A DNA stretch of 21,947 nt, taken from positions 1 to 21,947 of the forward strand of contig CAMOMF010000203.1 of the NCBI GenBank assembly GCA_946619625.1, read 5' to 3'. Origin of the DNA: an uncultured Bacteroidales bacterium (GTDB taxonomy: Bacteria > Bacteroidota > Bacteroidia > Bacteroidales > Paludibacteraceae). Both the position numbers and the translations under genes were made by a program. Shown one piece after another: positions 1 to 8,166 of the stretch; position 1 is the first letter of the stretch, and the number at the start of each line of letters is the position of its first letter. Under the pieces are notes generated by a model that was given only the letters and a program-made list of their open reading frames with translations, was not told the origin of the DNA and made no database searches.

Positions 1-145
1 CTTCTTTATACCTTATCCGTCCCCGATTTCTACCCGGTCTATGCCAACTTCGTTCTTTCTCCGCTCTTTTTCCTTGGTTTTTCCGTACTCTGTACGCTCC
101 AAACGCACAACTCTTTGCTGAAAAGTGCATTTTTTTGCAAAAACA
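1..145. other. Left edge, no gene assigned
   Basis: No complete gene is visible here. Plus-strand frame 1 stays open from the window edge to a TAG at 205-207. Its first ~45 codons read as a rather hydrophobic peptide with two Phe/Leu-rich patches, so the 3' end of an upstream membrane-protein gene is possible. The last third of that frame runs through the pgm promoter and does not look protein-like. Frame 2 closes at 119-121. I cannot choose between a gene end and non-coding DNA. Confidence 0.25.
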
Positions 146-177
146 TTTGCATATGTCAAAAAAAAGTTGTAACTTTG
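146..177 (+). promoter_or_regulatory. Bacteroidetes-type promoter of the phosphoglucomutase gene
   Basis: TTTG at 146-149 and TAACTTTG at 170-177 are separated by 20 bp. This matches the -33 TTTG / -7 TAnnTTTG promoter known from Bacteroidetes. Transcription would start near 183-185, leaving a leader of about 28 nt before the ATG at 212. Confidence 0.8.
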
Positions 178-211
178 CCCCCAAAATCAATTAACACAAA
201 AATATAGTACT

Positions 212-1972
212 ATGGACAATGAATTGCAAGCCGTAATGGCGAAGGCGCAAGCATGGCTGGGCGACAAATACGACGCCGAGACCCGCGCACAAGTTAAAGC
301 TATGATGGAAGCCGAGGACAAAACACCTTTGATCGATGCTTTCTATCGTGACCTTGAGTTTGGTACAGGTGGTCTGCGTGGCATTATGGGACCTGGAACC
401 AACAGAATGAACAAATACATCGTGGCAATGGCTACTCAGGGCTATGCCAATTATCTCCTGAAAGTACAGAAACAGGGCGGATTCGAGAACGTGCAGAACG
501 GACGCGTCGCTGTAGTGGTGGGACATGACTGCCGCAACAACGGACGTATGTTTGCCGAAACGGTCGCTGATGTCTTCGCGGCCAATGGCATTCAGGTGTA
601 TCTCTTCGAAAGCCTGCGCCCCACTCCCGAGATTTCTTTCGCTATTCGTCACCTCAAGTGCCAAGGTGGTGTCAACGTTACCGCCAGCCACAACCCTCGC
701 GAGTACAACGGATACAAGGCGTACTGGGAGGACGGCTCGCAAGTACTGCAACCGCATGACATCGGTATCGTCAACGAAGTGGCTAAGGTCACCATGGACG
801 ACGTACGTTTCGGTGGCGACAAGGACCTCATTCAGATTATCGGCGGCGAGATTGACTGGGATTATCTGCAGGCGGTACGAACCGTGATGATTGACCAGGA
901 CGTGATCAACAAGCACAAAGACTTGAACATCGTCTATACGCCGCTCCACGGAACCGGACGTGTGATCATCCCCGAGGCACTCCGCAGCTGGGGCTTCCAG
1001 AATATCCACGTGGTGCCCGAACAAATGGTCATCGACGGCAATTTCCCGACTGTAGTTTCACCCAACCCCGAAAACTCGGAGGCTATGACTCTGGGTATGA
1101 AGTTGGGCACCAAACTCAACGCCGATCTGGTTATCGCCAGCGACCCCGACGCCGACCGTCTGGCTATCGTATGCCGCAACGACAAGGGCGAGTGGGTCAT
1201 CATCAACGGCAACCAAACCTGCATGATGTTCTCATGGTACATCATCGCCAACAAGAAGAAACTGGGCAAACTGCAGCCTAACGACTACCTGGTCAAGACC
1301 ATCGTTACCAGCGAACTCATCAAGAAAATCGCTGACAAGAACGGCGTGACATTGTTCGATGAATATACCGGCTTCAAGTGGATTGCTTGGCGCGTTCGTA
1401 CCGAAGAGGGCAAGATGAACTATATCGGCGGCGGCGAAGAGAGCTTCGGTTTCATGCCGTACGACAAAGTGCGCGACAAAGATTCACCAGCATCTATCTG
1501 CCTTATCTGCGAGATTGCCGCTTGGGCGAAAGAGAACGGCATGACGCTATACGACCTGCTCATGGACATCTACGTGCAGTATGGTTTCCAAAAAGAGACC
1601 ACTATCAATGTCGTTCGTCCGGGTAAGAGCGGTGCCGAGGAAATCCAGCAAATGATGAAGGACTTCCGTGCCAATGCGCCTAAGACCCTTGCTGGTTCCA
1701 AGGTCATCTGTGTAAAGGACTATCAACTGCTGAAAATGTCAGATGCTGCCGGCAACGAGAAACCCCTCGACATGCCCGCTACGAGCAATGTCCTCCAGTG
1801 GTTCACTGAGAGCGGACTCAAGGTTAGCGTTCGCCCATCTGGTACAGAGCCGAAGATTAAGTTCTACCTCGAAGTGCCTATTGCCGGTTTCTCTGGTGGA
1901 AAGGACTACGATGCCTTCAACCAAAAGGCGGATGAGATCGTTGCTGCTCTCAAGAAAGACTTGAACCTGTAA
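212..1972 (+). CDS. pgm: Phospho-sugar mutase (phosphoglucomutase/phosphomannomutase)
   Basis: This alpha-D-phosphohexomutase interconverts hexose 1- and 6-phosphates (glucose and/or mannose) in the cytosol, feeding glycolysis and nucleotide-sugar synthesis. All four family signatures are present. The phosphoserine loop TASHNP is at 157-162, with Ser159 as the catalytic phosphoserine. The Mg-binding loop DPDADR is at 311-316, the sugar-binding loop GEESFGF at 408-414, and the phosphate-binding loop RPSGTEPK at 541-548. At 586 residues it has the length of the PGM2-like/bacterial long subgroup. The ATG at 212 follows the promoter closely and starts a normal N-terminus. The gene stands alone and converges on the MATE gene, 23 bp apart with no clear terminator between them. 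Glucose versus mannose preference cannot be read from sequence alone. Confidence 0.95.
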   Translation: MDNELQAVMAKAQAWLGDKYDAETRAQVKAMMEAEDKTPLIDAFYRDLEFGTGGLRGIMGPGTNRMNKYIVAMATQGYANYLLKVQKQGGFENVQNGRVAVVVGHDCRNNGRMFAETVADVFAANGIQVYLFESLRPTPEISFAIRHLKCQGGVNVTASHNPREYNGYKAYWEDGSQVLQPHDIGIVNEVAKVTMDDVRFGGDKDLIQIIGGEIDWDYLQAVRTVMIDQDVINKHKDLNIVYTPLHGTGRVIIPEALRSWGFQNIHVVPEQMVIDGNFPTVVSPNPENSEAMTLGMKLGTKLNADLVIASDPDADRLAIVCRNDKGEWVIINGNQTCMMFSWYIIANKKKLGKLQPNDYLVKTIVTSELIKKIADKNGVTLFDEYTGFKWIAWRVRTEEGKMNYIGGGEESFGFMPYDKVRDKDSPASICLICEIAAWAKENGMTLYDLLMDIYVQYGFQKETTINVVRPGKSGAEEIQQMMKDFRANAPKTLAGSKVICVKDYQLLKMSDAAGNEKPLDMPATSNVLQWFTESGLKVSVRPSGTEPKIKFYLEVPIAGFSGGKDYDAFNQKADEIVAALKKDLNL

Positions 1973-1995
1973 TGCTCATACCTCATAATTCATAA

Positions 1996-3309
1996 TTATA
2001 ACTTCAGGTAACTTACGCCTAAATACACGGTGCGAACCACCAAGTGCATCGAATAGGCTAAATACATGGCGGCGGCTCCCATATGCGGGGCCGCTGCTGC
2101 GTAGATGAGTACAAACGCAGCAGCCGAAGCGAACATACAGTTCCTGACGGGTAGCGCTTTCGTTGCACCGATAAACACGCCGTCAAATAAGAAAGCAAAG
2201 GCGGACAGAATGGGCATCAACCACAGATATACATAGTACGGCACAGCCGCCGACTGAATAGTTGTGTCCGAGGTCATCATGGCAATAAGACCATCGTCAT
2301 AAACAAAATAGAGTAGGGAGAAAAACAGCCCCAATACCAATGTCCATACACTTAGAACACGCACCGTGCGCACCACTTCCGGCGTTTTCCGCCCCTCCGC
2401 CCCTTCACTCACTCCCTCTTTCCCTACCATCGCCTCCGCTGCATACGCAAAACCGTCAATAAAGTACGAGAAAAACAGGAATATCTTCATGATAATAGCC
2501 GACACCGCCAGTTCAGTATCCCCATATGAGGACATAAACACCGTATAACCTACATAGATTACCATGAACGCCAGTGACCGCAGAAACAGGTTACTGTTCA
2601 GTACAAACAATTGCTTCAGTTCCTGCCAACGCATGCTATCTTTCACCCGGCACAGCCTAAGTATGGGTCGGTATTTCACCAACAACAGTATAGCCGCTGA
2701 CAGCAAGCCTGCATATTGGGCAATCAGGGTGCCCCATGCCACGCCGATAGCACCCAAAGGCGTATATACCGCCAGCACATAACTGGCTGCCATATTCACT
2801 ACGTTCACCACGATATCCGTTATCATAGCCGACACCGTGTCTTGCATACCGATGAACCAACCCTTCAGGGCGAACAGTGACAACGTCGCAGGGGCTGCCC
2901 ATACCCGCACAAAGAAGTACTTTCGGGCAAAGTCCGCCACCTCTGGCGAACACGGCATGAGCCATAGTACCAATGATACAAAGAACCACTGCAGCAGCCA
3001 TATCAGTGCCGCAGCACCAAAAGCGATTGCGGTACCTTGTGTCAACAGTTTGGCTTGTCCGGTCACATCACCCCTGCCGTAAGCCTGAGCCGTCATGCCG
3101 CTGGTCCCTACGCGCAGAAAACCGAAGTTCCAATATAGCAGGTCGAACAGCATGGTACCCACCGCTATTCCGCCTACTGCCGCTGCATTGCTGATATGGC
3201 CGATAATAGCCACATCCACAATTCCCACTAATGGAATGGTGATATTCGCCAATATGCTCGGCACTGCTAACTTCAGCACCTCTCTGTTATATGCCGCTAT
3301 GGATTTCAA
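1996..3309 (-). CDS. MATE family efflux transporter, DinF-like
   Basis: This is an inner-membrane multidrug/toxin exporter of the MATE fold, probably driven by Na+ or H+ antiport. The 437 residues form about twelve hydrophobic segments. The N-terminus (about residues 8-50) has the typical MATE opening, with VDVAIIGHIS at 31-40 followed by a Gly/Ala-rich helix. The conserved loop GTSGMTAQAYGRGD is at 68-81. A short charged linker near 215-235 separates the two six-helix halves, as expected for this family. The layout (long N-terminal half, FLRVGTSG motif) resembles the DinF branch more than NorM. The substrate cannot be predicted. The gene may be co-transcribed from the upstream dGTPase gene, since 128 bp with two palindromic repeats and no obvious promoter of its own lie between them. 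Confidence 0.9.
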   Translation of the reverse strand: MKSIAAYNREVLKLAVPSILANITIPLVGIVDVAIIGHISNAAAVGGIAVGTMLFDLLYWNFGFLRVGTSGMTAQAYGRGDVTGQAKLLTQGTAIAFGAAALIWLLQWFFVSLVLWLMPCSPEVADFARKYFFVRVWAAPATLSLFALKGWFIGMQDTVSAMITDIVVNVVNMAASYVLAVYTPLGAIGVAWGTLIAQYAGLLSAAILLLVKYRPILRLCRVKDSMRWQELKQLFVLNSNLFLRSLAFMVIYVGYTVFMSSYGDTELAVSAIIMKIFLFFSYFIDGFAYAAEAMVGKEGVSEGAEGRKTPEVVRTVRVLSVWTLVLGLFFSLLYFVYDDGLIAMMTSDTTIQSAAVPYYVYLWLMPILSAFAFLFDGVFIGATKALPVRNCMFASAAAFVLIYAAAAPHMGAAAMYLAYSMHLVVRTVYLGVSYLKL

Positions 3310-3323
3310 TGATACTATTGTCT

Positions 3324-3400
3324 TTACTCCTTCACTCCTTTACTCCTTCACTCCTCCCCTAAACAGGGGAGGTCGGGAGGGGTCTTACTCCTTCACTCCT
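3324..3400. repeat. 16-bp direct repeat, three copies
   Basis: The sequence TTACTCCTTCACTCCT occurs at 3324-3339, 3340-3355 and 3385-3400. The first two copies abut, and the third lies between the two palindromic elements. The copies are exact. This is simple-sequence DNA next to the GC-rich palindromes, just upstream of the MATE gene. Confidence 0.85.
3353..3384. repeat. GC-rich palindromic repeat, copy 1
   Basis: CCTCCCCT (3353-3360), a 4-nt loop, and AGGGGAGG (3365-3372) form a perfect 8-bp stem. A GGGAGGGGTC tail follows to 3384. The arm-arm-tail order is shared with copies at 3403-3435 and 6403-6435, so this is a dispersed family resembling REP elements. It could act as a hairpin in the dGTPase-MATE transcript. 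Confidence 0.8.
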
Positions 3401-3402
3401 TC

Positions 3403-3435
3403 CTCTCCCCCTACACAGGGGGAGCCGGAGAGGGT
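3403..3435. repeat. GC-rich palindromic repeat, copy 2
   Basis: CTCCCCCT (3405-3412), the loop ACAC, and AGGGGGAG (3417-3424) form a perfect 8-bp stem. A GGAGAGGGTC tail follows. It has the same architecture as copy 1 but different base pairs, so the structure is kept while the sequence varies. Confidence 0.8.
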
Positions 3436-3437
3436 CT

Positions 3438-4763
3438 CTACAAGCTCGGAATACTGATTCCCATAATCATCCTGTACAGGTCCAATGCATACACATCCGT
3501 CATGCCTGACAGGTAGTCCAGTACGGACAGCACGCGGGTATAGGGGTCCACGCTCCTCACTTCATACTGCGAAGGAACACGGTCCAGCAGTCGTTGCGAG
3601 TATGCCTTCTCCGGCGCAAAAGCCGCCTCAATATAGCACTCCAGCAGTTTGCTGATAACTTTGTAGCCGCCCAACTCAATGTCCAATACAGGCTGCGACT
3701 TGTATATCTTTTGCTGCGCCACTTCTTCCACGGCTTGGAAGGCACTACGCAGGTGTTCCGGCAACAACTTGACCAGCGAGGGAATGAGACGCCCGGACAG
3801 GATAGTCTCCTCGTTCTCTAAATAGACCTTGGTGCAAGCGTCCACTAACACACCGATAACCACCGAGCGAAGATACGCCAATTGTTCATTGGTGTCCTCT
3901 ACGCGCTTCAAGTGCTCCATACGGTGTTCACGGTGTTCGCCCTCAAAGAAACCCAAATACAGGTCACGCGTCTCTTCAAAAGGCACTATATGCAGTTTGC
4001 ACGCGTCCTCCAGGTCCATCATCTCATAGCAGATATCATCCGCCGCCTCTACTAAATATACCAGCGGATACCGCGCATATTTGTTAGGATCCTCTGGATT
4101 GCGGCAGATGCCCAACTCTGCTGCTATGCGTTCGTACAGCGGACGGTCCTGCCCGAAGAAACCGAACTTCTGTTTACCCTTCGGGCAATACAGACTGGCG
4201 TATGGGTACTTGACAATAGAGGCAAGGGTCGAGTAGGTCAAGGCAAAACCGCCCTCGCGTCTCCCATGGAACTTATGCGCCAACAGACGAAAAGCATTCG
4301 CATTGCCCTCAAACGACACAAAATCCGCCCACTCTTCATCGCTGAACATAGGGCGTAACTGCATCCCCGTGTCCTCCGAGAAATAAGTGCCGATAGCCCG
4401 CTCGCCCGAGTGTCCAAAGGGCGGATTGCCCATATCGTGCGCCAGGCAGGCGGCGGACACAATGCTGCCAATCTCCTCGAACGCTGCCTCCGAGTCAGGA
4501 TACTTGCTCCTGAGTCCCCGCGCCACATTACCGCCCAATGAGCGCCCAACGGTACTCACTTCCAACGAGTGCGTCAGCCTGTTATGCACGAAAATACTCC
4601 CCGGCAACGGGAACACCTGCGTCTTGTTCTGCAACCGACGGAAAGGAGCGGAAAAAATCAAGCGGTCATAGTCGCGCTCAAACTCCGAACGCACGTCTTT
4701 TCTATCTGTATGGTACTGCTCAAGGCCTAATCGCTTGGCAGAAAGTAGTTGTTTCCAATCCAT
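3438..4763 (-). CDS. dgt: Deoxyguanosinetriphosphate triphosphohydrolase-like HD protein
   Basis: This HD-superfamily dNTP hydrolase would convert dGTP (or other dNTPs) to the nucleoside and tripolyphosphate in the cytosol, helping to set the dNTP pool. The sequence shows the dGTPase-type start FRRLQNKTQVFPL (41-53) and H65 in RLTHSLEVS. The HD pair is H109-D110 in ACLAHDMGNPPFGHSGE, and the fourth metal ligand lies in EAADDICYE (239-247, Asp242 or Asp243). The 441-residue length fits the Bacteroidetes/type-2 dGTPase-like group, which often carries other dNTP activities. The ATG at 4763 is 19 bp from its promoter -7 box. The gene diverges from rfbD with interleaved promoters. Confidence 0.92.
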   Translation of the reverse strand: MDWKQLLSAKRLGLEQYHTDRKDVRSEFERDYDRLIFSAPFRRLQNKTQVFPLPGSIFVHNRLTHSLEVSTVGRSLGGNVARGLRSKYPDSEAAFEEIGSIVSAACLAHDMGNPPFGHSGERAIGTYFSEDTGMQLRPMFSDEEWADFVSFEGNANAFRLLAHKFHGRREGGFALTYSTLASIVKYPYASLYCPKGKQKFGFFGQDRPLYERIAAELGICRNPEDPNKYARYPLVYLVEAADDICYEMMDLEDACKLHIVPFEETRDLYLGFFEGEHREHRMEHLKRVEDTNEQLAYLRSVVIGVLVDACTKVYLENEETILSGRLIPSLVKLLPEHLRSAFQAVEEVAQQKIYKSQPVLDIELGGYKVISKLLECYIEAAFAPEKAYSQRLLDRVPSQYEVRSVDPYTRVLSVLDYLSGMTDVYALDLYRMIMGISIPSL

Positions 4764-4782
4764 ATTTTGTAAAAAAAGTGTG

Positions 4783-4814
4783 CAAAGTTAACATTTTATT
4801 TGGAAATATGCAAA
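4783..4814 (-). promoter_or_regulatory. dgt promoter (minus strand)
   Basis: On the minus strand, TTTG (plus-strand CAAA, 4811-4814) and TAACTTTG (plus-strand CAAAGTTA, 4783-4790) are 20 bp apart. The spacing is the same as at pgm. The -33 element lies inside the rfbD promoter, so the two divergent promoters interleave. Confidence 0.8.
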
Positions 4815-4830
4815 TTTTTCACTAACTTTG
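4799..4830 (+). promoter_or_regulatory. rfbD promoter
   Basis: TTTG (4799-4802) and TAACTTTG (4823-4830) are 20 bp apart. Transcription starting about 7 bp downstream makes the ATG at 4857 the usable start. It excludes the longer TTG-initiated reading frame beginning at 4800. Confidence 0.82.
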
Positions 4831-4856
4831 CACCCCGAAATAGTAATTTTGTGCTT

Positions 4857-5783
4857 ATGAATATACTTATTACCGGCTCAAACGGCCAATTAGGGAATGA
4901 AATGCGTGCAGGAATGAACCTGCATGACGACCACCAATATTTCCTCACCGACATCAACGTGGACGACCCTGCGTTGCGTCTCGACATTACTGACAAGGAC
5001 GCAGTCTGCTCTTTTGTACGTGACCACGAAATAGAACTGATTGTCAACTGCGCGGCATATACCAATGTGGACAAGGCGGAGGAGGACGAACCTACAGCAA
5101 TGCTAATCAATGCCGATGCAGTCCGCAACCTCGCCGAGGCTGCCGCCGGGGTGGGAGCGCATATCATACATGTCTCCACCGACTACGTGTTTGACGGCAA
5201 GGCTTGCGTTCCCTACAAGGAGGATGACACCCCCTCTCCCGCTACTGCGTATGGTCGCACCAAACTGGCAGGCGAGCAGGCGTTGCTCTCTGTCCTGCCG
5301 GATGCGGTTATTGTCCGTACCGCTTGGCTCTATTCGCCTTATGGCAACAATTTTGTCAAAACCATGATTCGTCTCGGCAAAGAACGCGACCTCCTGAACG
5401 TAGTGTTCGACCAGATCGGCTCGCCTACTTATGCGCGTGACTTGGCGGTGGCAATATACGCGATACTCGAGTCCAAAGAGTGGCACCCCGGTATCTATCA
5501 TTTCACTAACGAAGGAGTCTGCTCCTGGTACGATTTTACCCGCGAAATCCATAGTCTGTACAACTCCCAGGAGGTTCTTCGCGCTTACCAACGCGGGGAT
5601 ATGAAGGCGGCGCAGCAAGCCGCTATCACGTGCAATGTCCTTCCCATTACATCAGACCAATATCCTGCCAAAACCCCGCGCCCGCACTATTCAGTGCTCA
5701 ACAAGGCGAAAATCAAAAGCACTTTTGGCATAGAAATCCCCCACTGGCGGGACGCTCTCGCTCAGTGTATCGCCCTCATGTAA
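4857..5783 (+). CDS. rfbD: dTDP-4-dehydrorhamnose reductase
   Basis: RmlD/RfbD reduces dTDP-4-dehydro-L-rhamnose to dTDP-L-rhamnose with NAD(P)H, the last step of rhamnose donor synthesis for surface polysaccharides. The 308-residue protein is an extended short-chain dehydrogenase. The Rossmann glycine motif GSNGQLG is at 7-13, NCAAYTNVDKAEED at 64-77, and STDYVFDG at 107-114. The catalytic Y132-x3-K136 is in AYGRTK. A longer frame begins with TTG at 4800, but the promoter lies inside it and the family N-terminus (MNILITG) begins at 4857. No other rml genes are adjacent, so this copy is separated from any rmlABC cluster. Confidence 0.94.
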   Translation: MNILITGSNGQLGNEMRAGMNLHDDHQYFLTDINVDDPALRLDITDKDAVCSFVRDHEIELIVNCAAYTNVDKAEEDEPTAMLINADAVRNLAEAAAGVGAHIIHVSTDYVFDGKACVPYKEDDTPSPATAYGRTKLAGEQALLSVLPDAVIVRTAWLYSPYGNNFVKTMIRLGKERDLLNVVFDQIGSPTYARDLAVAIYAILESKEWHPGIYHFTNEGVCSWYDFTREIHSLYNSQEVLRAYQRGDMKAAQQAAITCNVLPITSDQYPAKTPRPHYSVLNKAKIKSTFGIEIPHWRDALAQCIALM

Positions 5784-5797
5784 GAAGGAAACAAGAA

Positions 5798-5841
5798 CCA
5801 TAAGATAACCATAAGATGACCATAAGATGACCATAAGATGA
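5798..5841. repeat. Four tandem 11-bp repeats
   Basis: The unit CCATAAGATGA is repeated four times (5798-5808, 5809-5819, 5820-5830, 5831-5841). The first copy differs at one position (AA instead of GA at its end). The array lies between the convergent rfbD and birA stops. A short GCGG/CCGC dyad at 5847-5859 follows. The array is a likely site of copy-number variation. Confidence 0.85.
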
Positions 5842-5862
5842 CCGAAGCGGTTAAGCCGCACC

Positions 5863-6684
5863 TCATAACACGAACCGCACCTGCTTGAAATGGTAGGTGC
5901 GTTTTGTTCCGTCTTCCCGCTTCAGAACCAGTCGCCCGAACTCGTCCACATCTGCAATCTCAGCGAGGAAAGGTTGGTGCTTTAACTCTCCCTCTGCAGT
6001 AGCGGGAGTGTCGGTAGGTCGGGAGAGTACGATACTCGTCGGCTCTACACTCACATCTCTCTCTACATACGGATAGAATCCCGTCCTACGGTACAGCTGT
6101 GCCATATACGCCTGTTTCAATGCTGCGAAATCATGCAGCAATGGCATTAGTCGCTCCATTTCTGCCACTATTGCGTCTATCATGGGCTCCAACTCGTACG
6201 TCTTTCCAGTTATCTGCTTGAGTGACACAGGATTAGGTGCACCCGATCGGAACACCTCCTGATTCACGTTCACACCTATGCCCGTCACGGCGTAGGCTAT
6301 CCGGTTGCCGATAATCACGTTCTCATTCAGGATTCCCGCCAGTTTCTTGTCTCCCAGGTAGATGTCATTCGGCCACTTGATAGTAAACGCGTCCGTCCTG
6401 CTCTCTCCCCCTTTAAGAGGGAGTTGGAGAGGGTCTAAAGCCCTCACTACTGCCAATGGCACCAACAGGTTCAGTCGTGACGCCTGCTCGATAGTGGAGA
6501 TATGAAACAGCGTCGAGAACGACAGGTTATTCCCCGGCTCACTCTCCCAACCATTGCCTGCTTGCCCGCGTCCTGCTGTCTGGCGGAATGTATAGACAGT
6601 GTACAGGTTGGGGTATGCCTCCTCCCTGCAATGGGTCATCAGCCACGTATTCGTGCTTGCCGTTTCTTCTATATACAGTTTCAT
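5863..6684 (-). CDS. birA: Biotin--[acetyl-CoA-carboxylase] ligase, catalytic form
   Basis: This cytosolic enzyme makes biotinyl-AMP and transfers biotin to the lysine of biotin carboxyl carrier proteins. The biotin/ATP-binding loop QTAGRGQAGNGW is at 35-46. The core motif KWPNDIY is at 103-109 and GDKKLAGIL at 111-119. The 273-residue protein starts directly with the catalytic domain and has no N-terminal winged helix, so it is not expected to act as a repressor. Residues about 83-97, just before KWPND, are encoded by a copy of the palindromic repeat seen upstream of the MATE gene. They look like an inserted loop. Its start lies 12 bp downstream of the dacB stop, implying co-transcription. 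The C-terminal small domain (about 220-273) appears intact. Confidence 0.92.
   Translation of the reverse strand: MKLYIEETASTNTWLMTHCREEAYPNLYTVYTFRQTAGRGQAGNGWESEPGNNLSFSTLFHISTIEQASRLNLLVPLAVVRALDPLQLPLKGGESRTDAFTIKWPNDIYLGDKKLAGILNENVIIGNRIAYAVTGIGVNVNQEVFRSGAPNPVSLKQITGKTYELEPMIDAIVAEMERLMPLLHDFAALKQAYMAQLYRRTGFYPYVERDVSVEPTSIVLSRPTDTPATAEGELKHQPFLAEIADVDEFGRLVLKREDGTKRTYHFKQVRFVL
6403..6435. repeat. GC-rich palindromic repeat, copy 3, inside birA
   Basis: CTCCC (6405-6409) and GGGAG (6419-6423) flank a further C-T-T/A-A-G pairing (11-13 with 15-17 of the 6400s; one C-A mismatch). A GGAGAGGGTC tail follows. The architecture is the same as at 3353-3384 and 3403-3435. On the minus strand it is translated in frame as D-P-L-Q-L-P-L-K-G-G-E-S within birA. 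Confidence 0.75.
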
Positions 6685-6696
6685 GGACTAATTGCC

Positions 6697-8115
6697 TTAT
6701 CTCCCTTCCATCACTGCCAGCAGGTATTTCTCAATCTGTTCTCTGGTTACGCGTGATTTGCATGATGCTTTGTTCACAATGATAGCAAAAATATACGTCT
6801 CGCCATCTGCCCCTTCTATATATCCCGCGTACGAGCGCGTGTGCGCAATGGTACCCGACTTGGCATGAACGCGTCCTTGCAGCGGAGTCTTGGCAAGCAG
6901 TGTTTTCAGCGTGCCCGAAACGCCGCTTACCGGAAGCGATGCATAGAAAGCATCCCAGTTCTTCGACTTGCTCCGCATATACGTCAGTAAGTTCACATAT
7001 TGGCTGGCAGAAATAGCGTTGTTGGCGGACAGACCGCACCCGTCGTGGATGATAGCCGTCTTCAGGTTCACGCCGCGGTTACTCCAGCAGTATTGCTCCA
7101 CACGGATAGCGTTGTCAATAGTGGCGGGAGTGCCGGCGCGGCTGCCTATCAAGCGGAACAACTGCTCTGCATACAGGTTGTTCGAGTCCACATTGGTCAC
7201 TTTCACTATCTCCGACAGCGGTTCCGAATGGTGGGTGTACAGCACCACACGTTTGGGCGAGTCGCTTTGGAAAGTGTAACCCGTAGTACCATCCACCACG
7301 ATACCCGAGTCAAGCAGTGCCGCGCGCAGGTGGTGAGCCAGTAGCAGTCCGGGGTTGGGAATGTCGCCCTTCAGCCCAAAAACGTCTTTGTTCGCAGGAA
7401 TACTCCCACGCAGAAACCGTGTATCACAGAATGGCACACCATTCACTAAAGCACCGTCATAGTCAATACCTGCTCCTCGTATCTCATTGACAAACTGCAA
7501 GCCGGGATAGTTGGGGTTTGTCCCCAAAATGGTTACTTTCTCACCTATCTGGGTGGATTTCAGGCTGATGACCATGGTGTTATCCATATACGCAATGGCG
7601 GAAATACCCGGTGCGTAGTAGTTGCCCATGTCCTCCCATTGCCACGTGGGGTTGGTGGCTTCATTGTCCAGAAAACTCAGGTCGGCTACGATATTGCCCT
7701 TGATGTGGGTTACTCCCCGGCGTTTTAACGCATTCACCCATTTGCCCAGAAACTGCCGGTCGCCCAGGTCACGCGAACCCAACGTCGGGTCACCCGTTCC
7801 GCGGATATACAAATCGCCGGAAACGACACCGTTACGGATGCTGTCGCGGCTCTCCAGGTAAGTACTGAAGCAATAGTCTGCACCAAACAACTCCAGTGCC
7901 GTGCACGTGGTTAGCACTTTGGTGCACGATGCTGGCGCCAGCACAAGATCTTTGTTGAACTGATCCACAACATTCCCTGTTTTTGCATTGATAACCAGCG
8001 CACTAATCGACGCATTCTTCGTTCCGTCATTAGCCTGAAACACCTTCGCGCACGACTCTTGTGCCTGCAATCCCGCTGCCATCACCAGCAGCAACAATAT
8101 CATGTATTTTCTCAT
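6697..8115 (-). CDS. dacB: D-alanyl-D-alanine carboxypeptidase/endopeptidase (PBP4 type)
   Basis: This periplasmic class-C low-molecular-weight penicillin-binding protein trims D-Ala from peptidoglycan stems and/or cuts DD-crosslinks. The N-terminus (residues 1-18, ending near LQAQ) is a Sec signal peptide. The three active-site motifs are present: SxxK as S63-C-T-K66, SxN as S311-N-N313, and K419-S-G-T422. The segment between motifs 1 and 2 is long (about 245 residues), as expected for the inserted domains of PBP4. DGCGLSANN at 358-366 is another family hallmark. At 472 residues it is full length. It is the first gene of a dacB-birA unit on the minus strand, with its own promoter at 8135-8166. 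Confidence 0.93.
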   Translation of the reverse strand: MRKYMILLLLVMAAGLQAQESCAKVFQANDGTKNASISALVINAKTGNVVDQFNKDLVLAPASCTKVLTTCTALELFGADYCFSTYLESRDSIRNGVVSGDLYIRGTGDPTLGSRDLGDRQFLGKWVNALKRRGVTHIKGNIVADLSFLDNEATNPTWQWEDMGNYYAPGISAIAYMDNTMVISLKSTQIGEKVTILGTNPNYPGLQFVNEIRGAGIDYDGALVNGVPFCDTRFLRGSIPANKDVFGLKGDIPNPGLLLAHHLRAALLDSGIVVDGTTGYTFQSDSPKRVVLYTHHSEPLSEIVKVTNVDSNNLYAEQLFRLIGSRAGTPATIDNAIRVEQYCWSNRGVNLKTAIIHDGCGLSANNAISASQYVNLLTYMRSKSKNWDAFYASLPVSGVSGTLKTLLAKTPLQGRVHAKSGTIAHTRSYAGYIEGADGETYIFAIIVNKASCKSRVTREQIEKYLLAVMEGR

Positions 8116-8134
8116 TCTTCACTGAATTTTTCTG

Positions 8135-8166
8135 CAAAGGTACTACTTTTTTTTCAATTATGCAAA
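8135..8166 (-). promoter_or_regulatory. dacB promoter (minus strand)
   Basis: On the minus strand, TTTG (plus-strand CAAA, 8163-8166) and TACCTTTG (plus-strand CAAAGGTA, 8135-8142) are 20 bp apart. The -7 box lies 19 bp upstream of the dacB ATG. Confidence 0.8.

Noticed and set aside
191..1024. 277-codon minus-strand open frame opposite pgm
   Set aside because: It lies wholly antisense to a clear phosphoglucomutase with all motifs. Its peptide has no recognisable domain and it would start inside another gene.
4800..4856. TTG-initiated 19-residue N-terminal extension of rfbD
   Set aside because: It contains the promoter -7 box, so it would not be transcribed. The family N-terminus begins at 4857.
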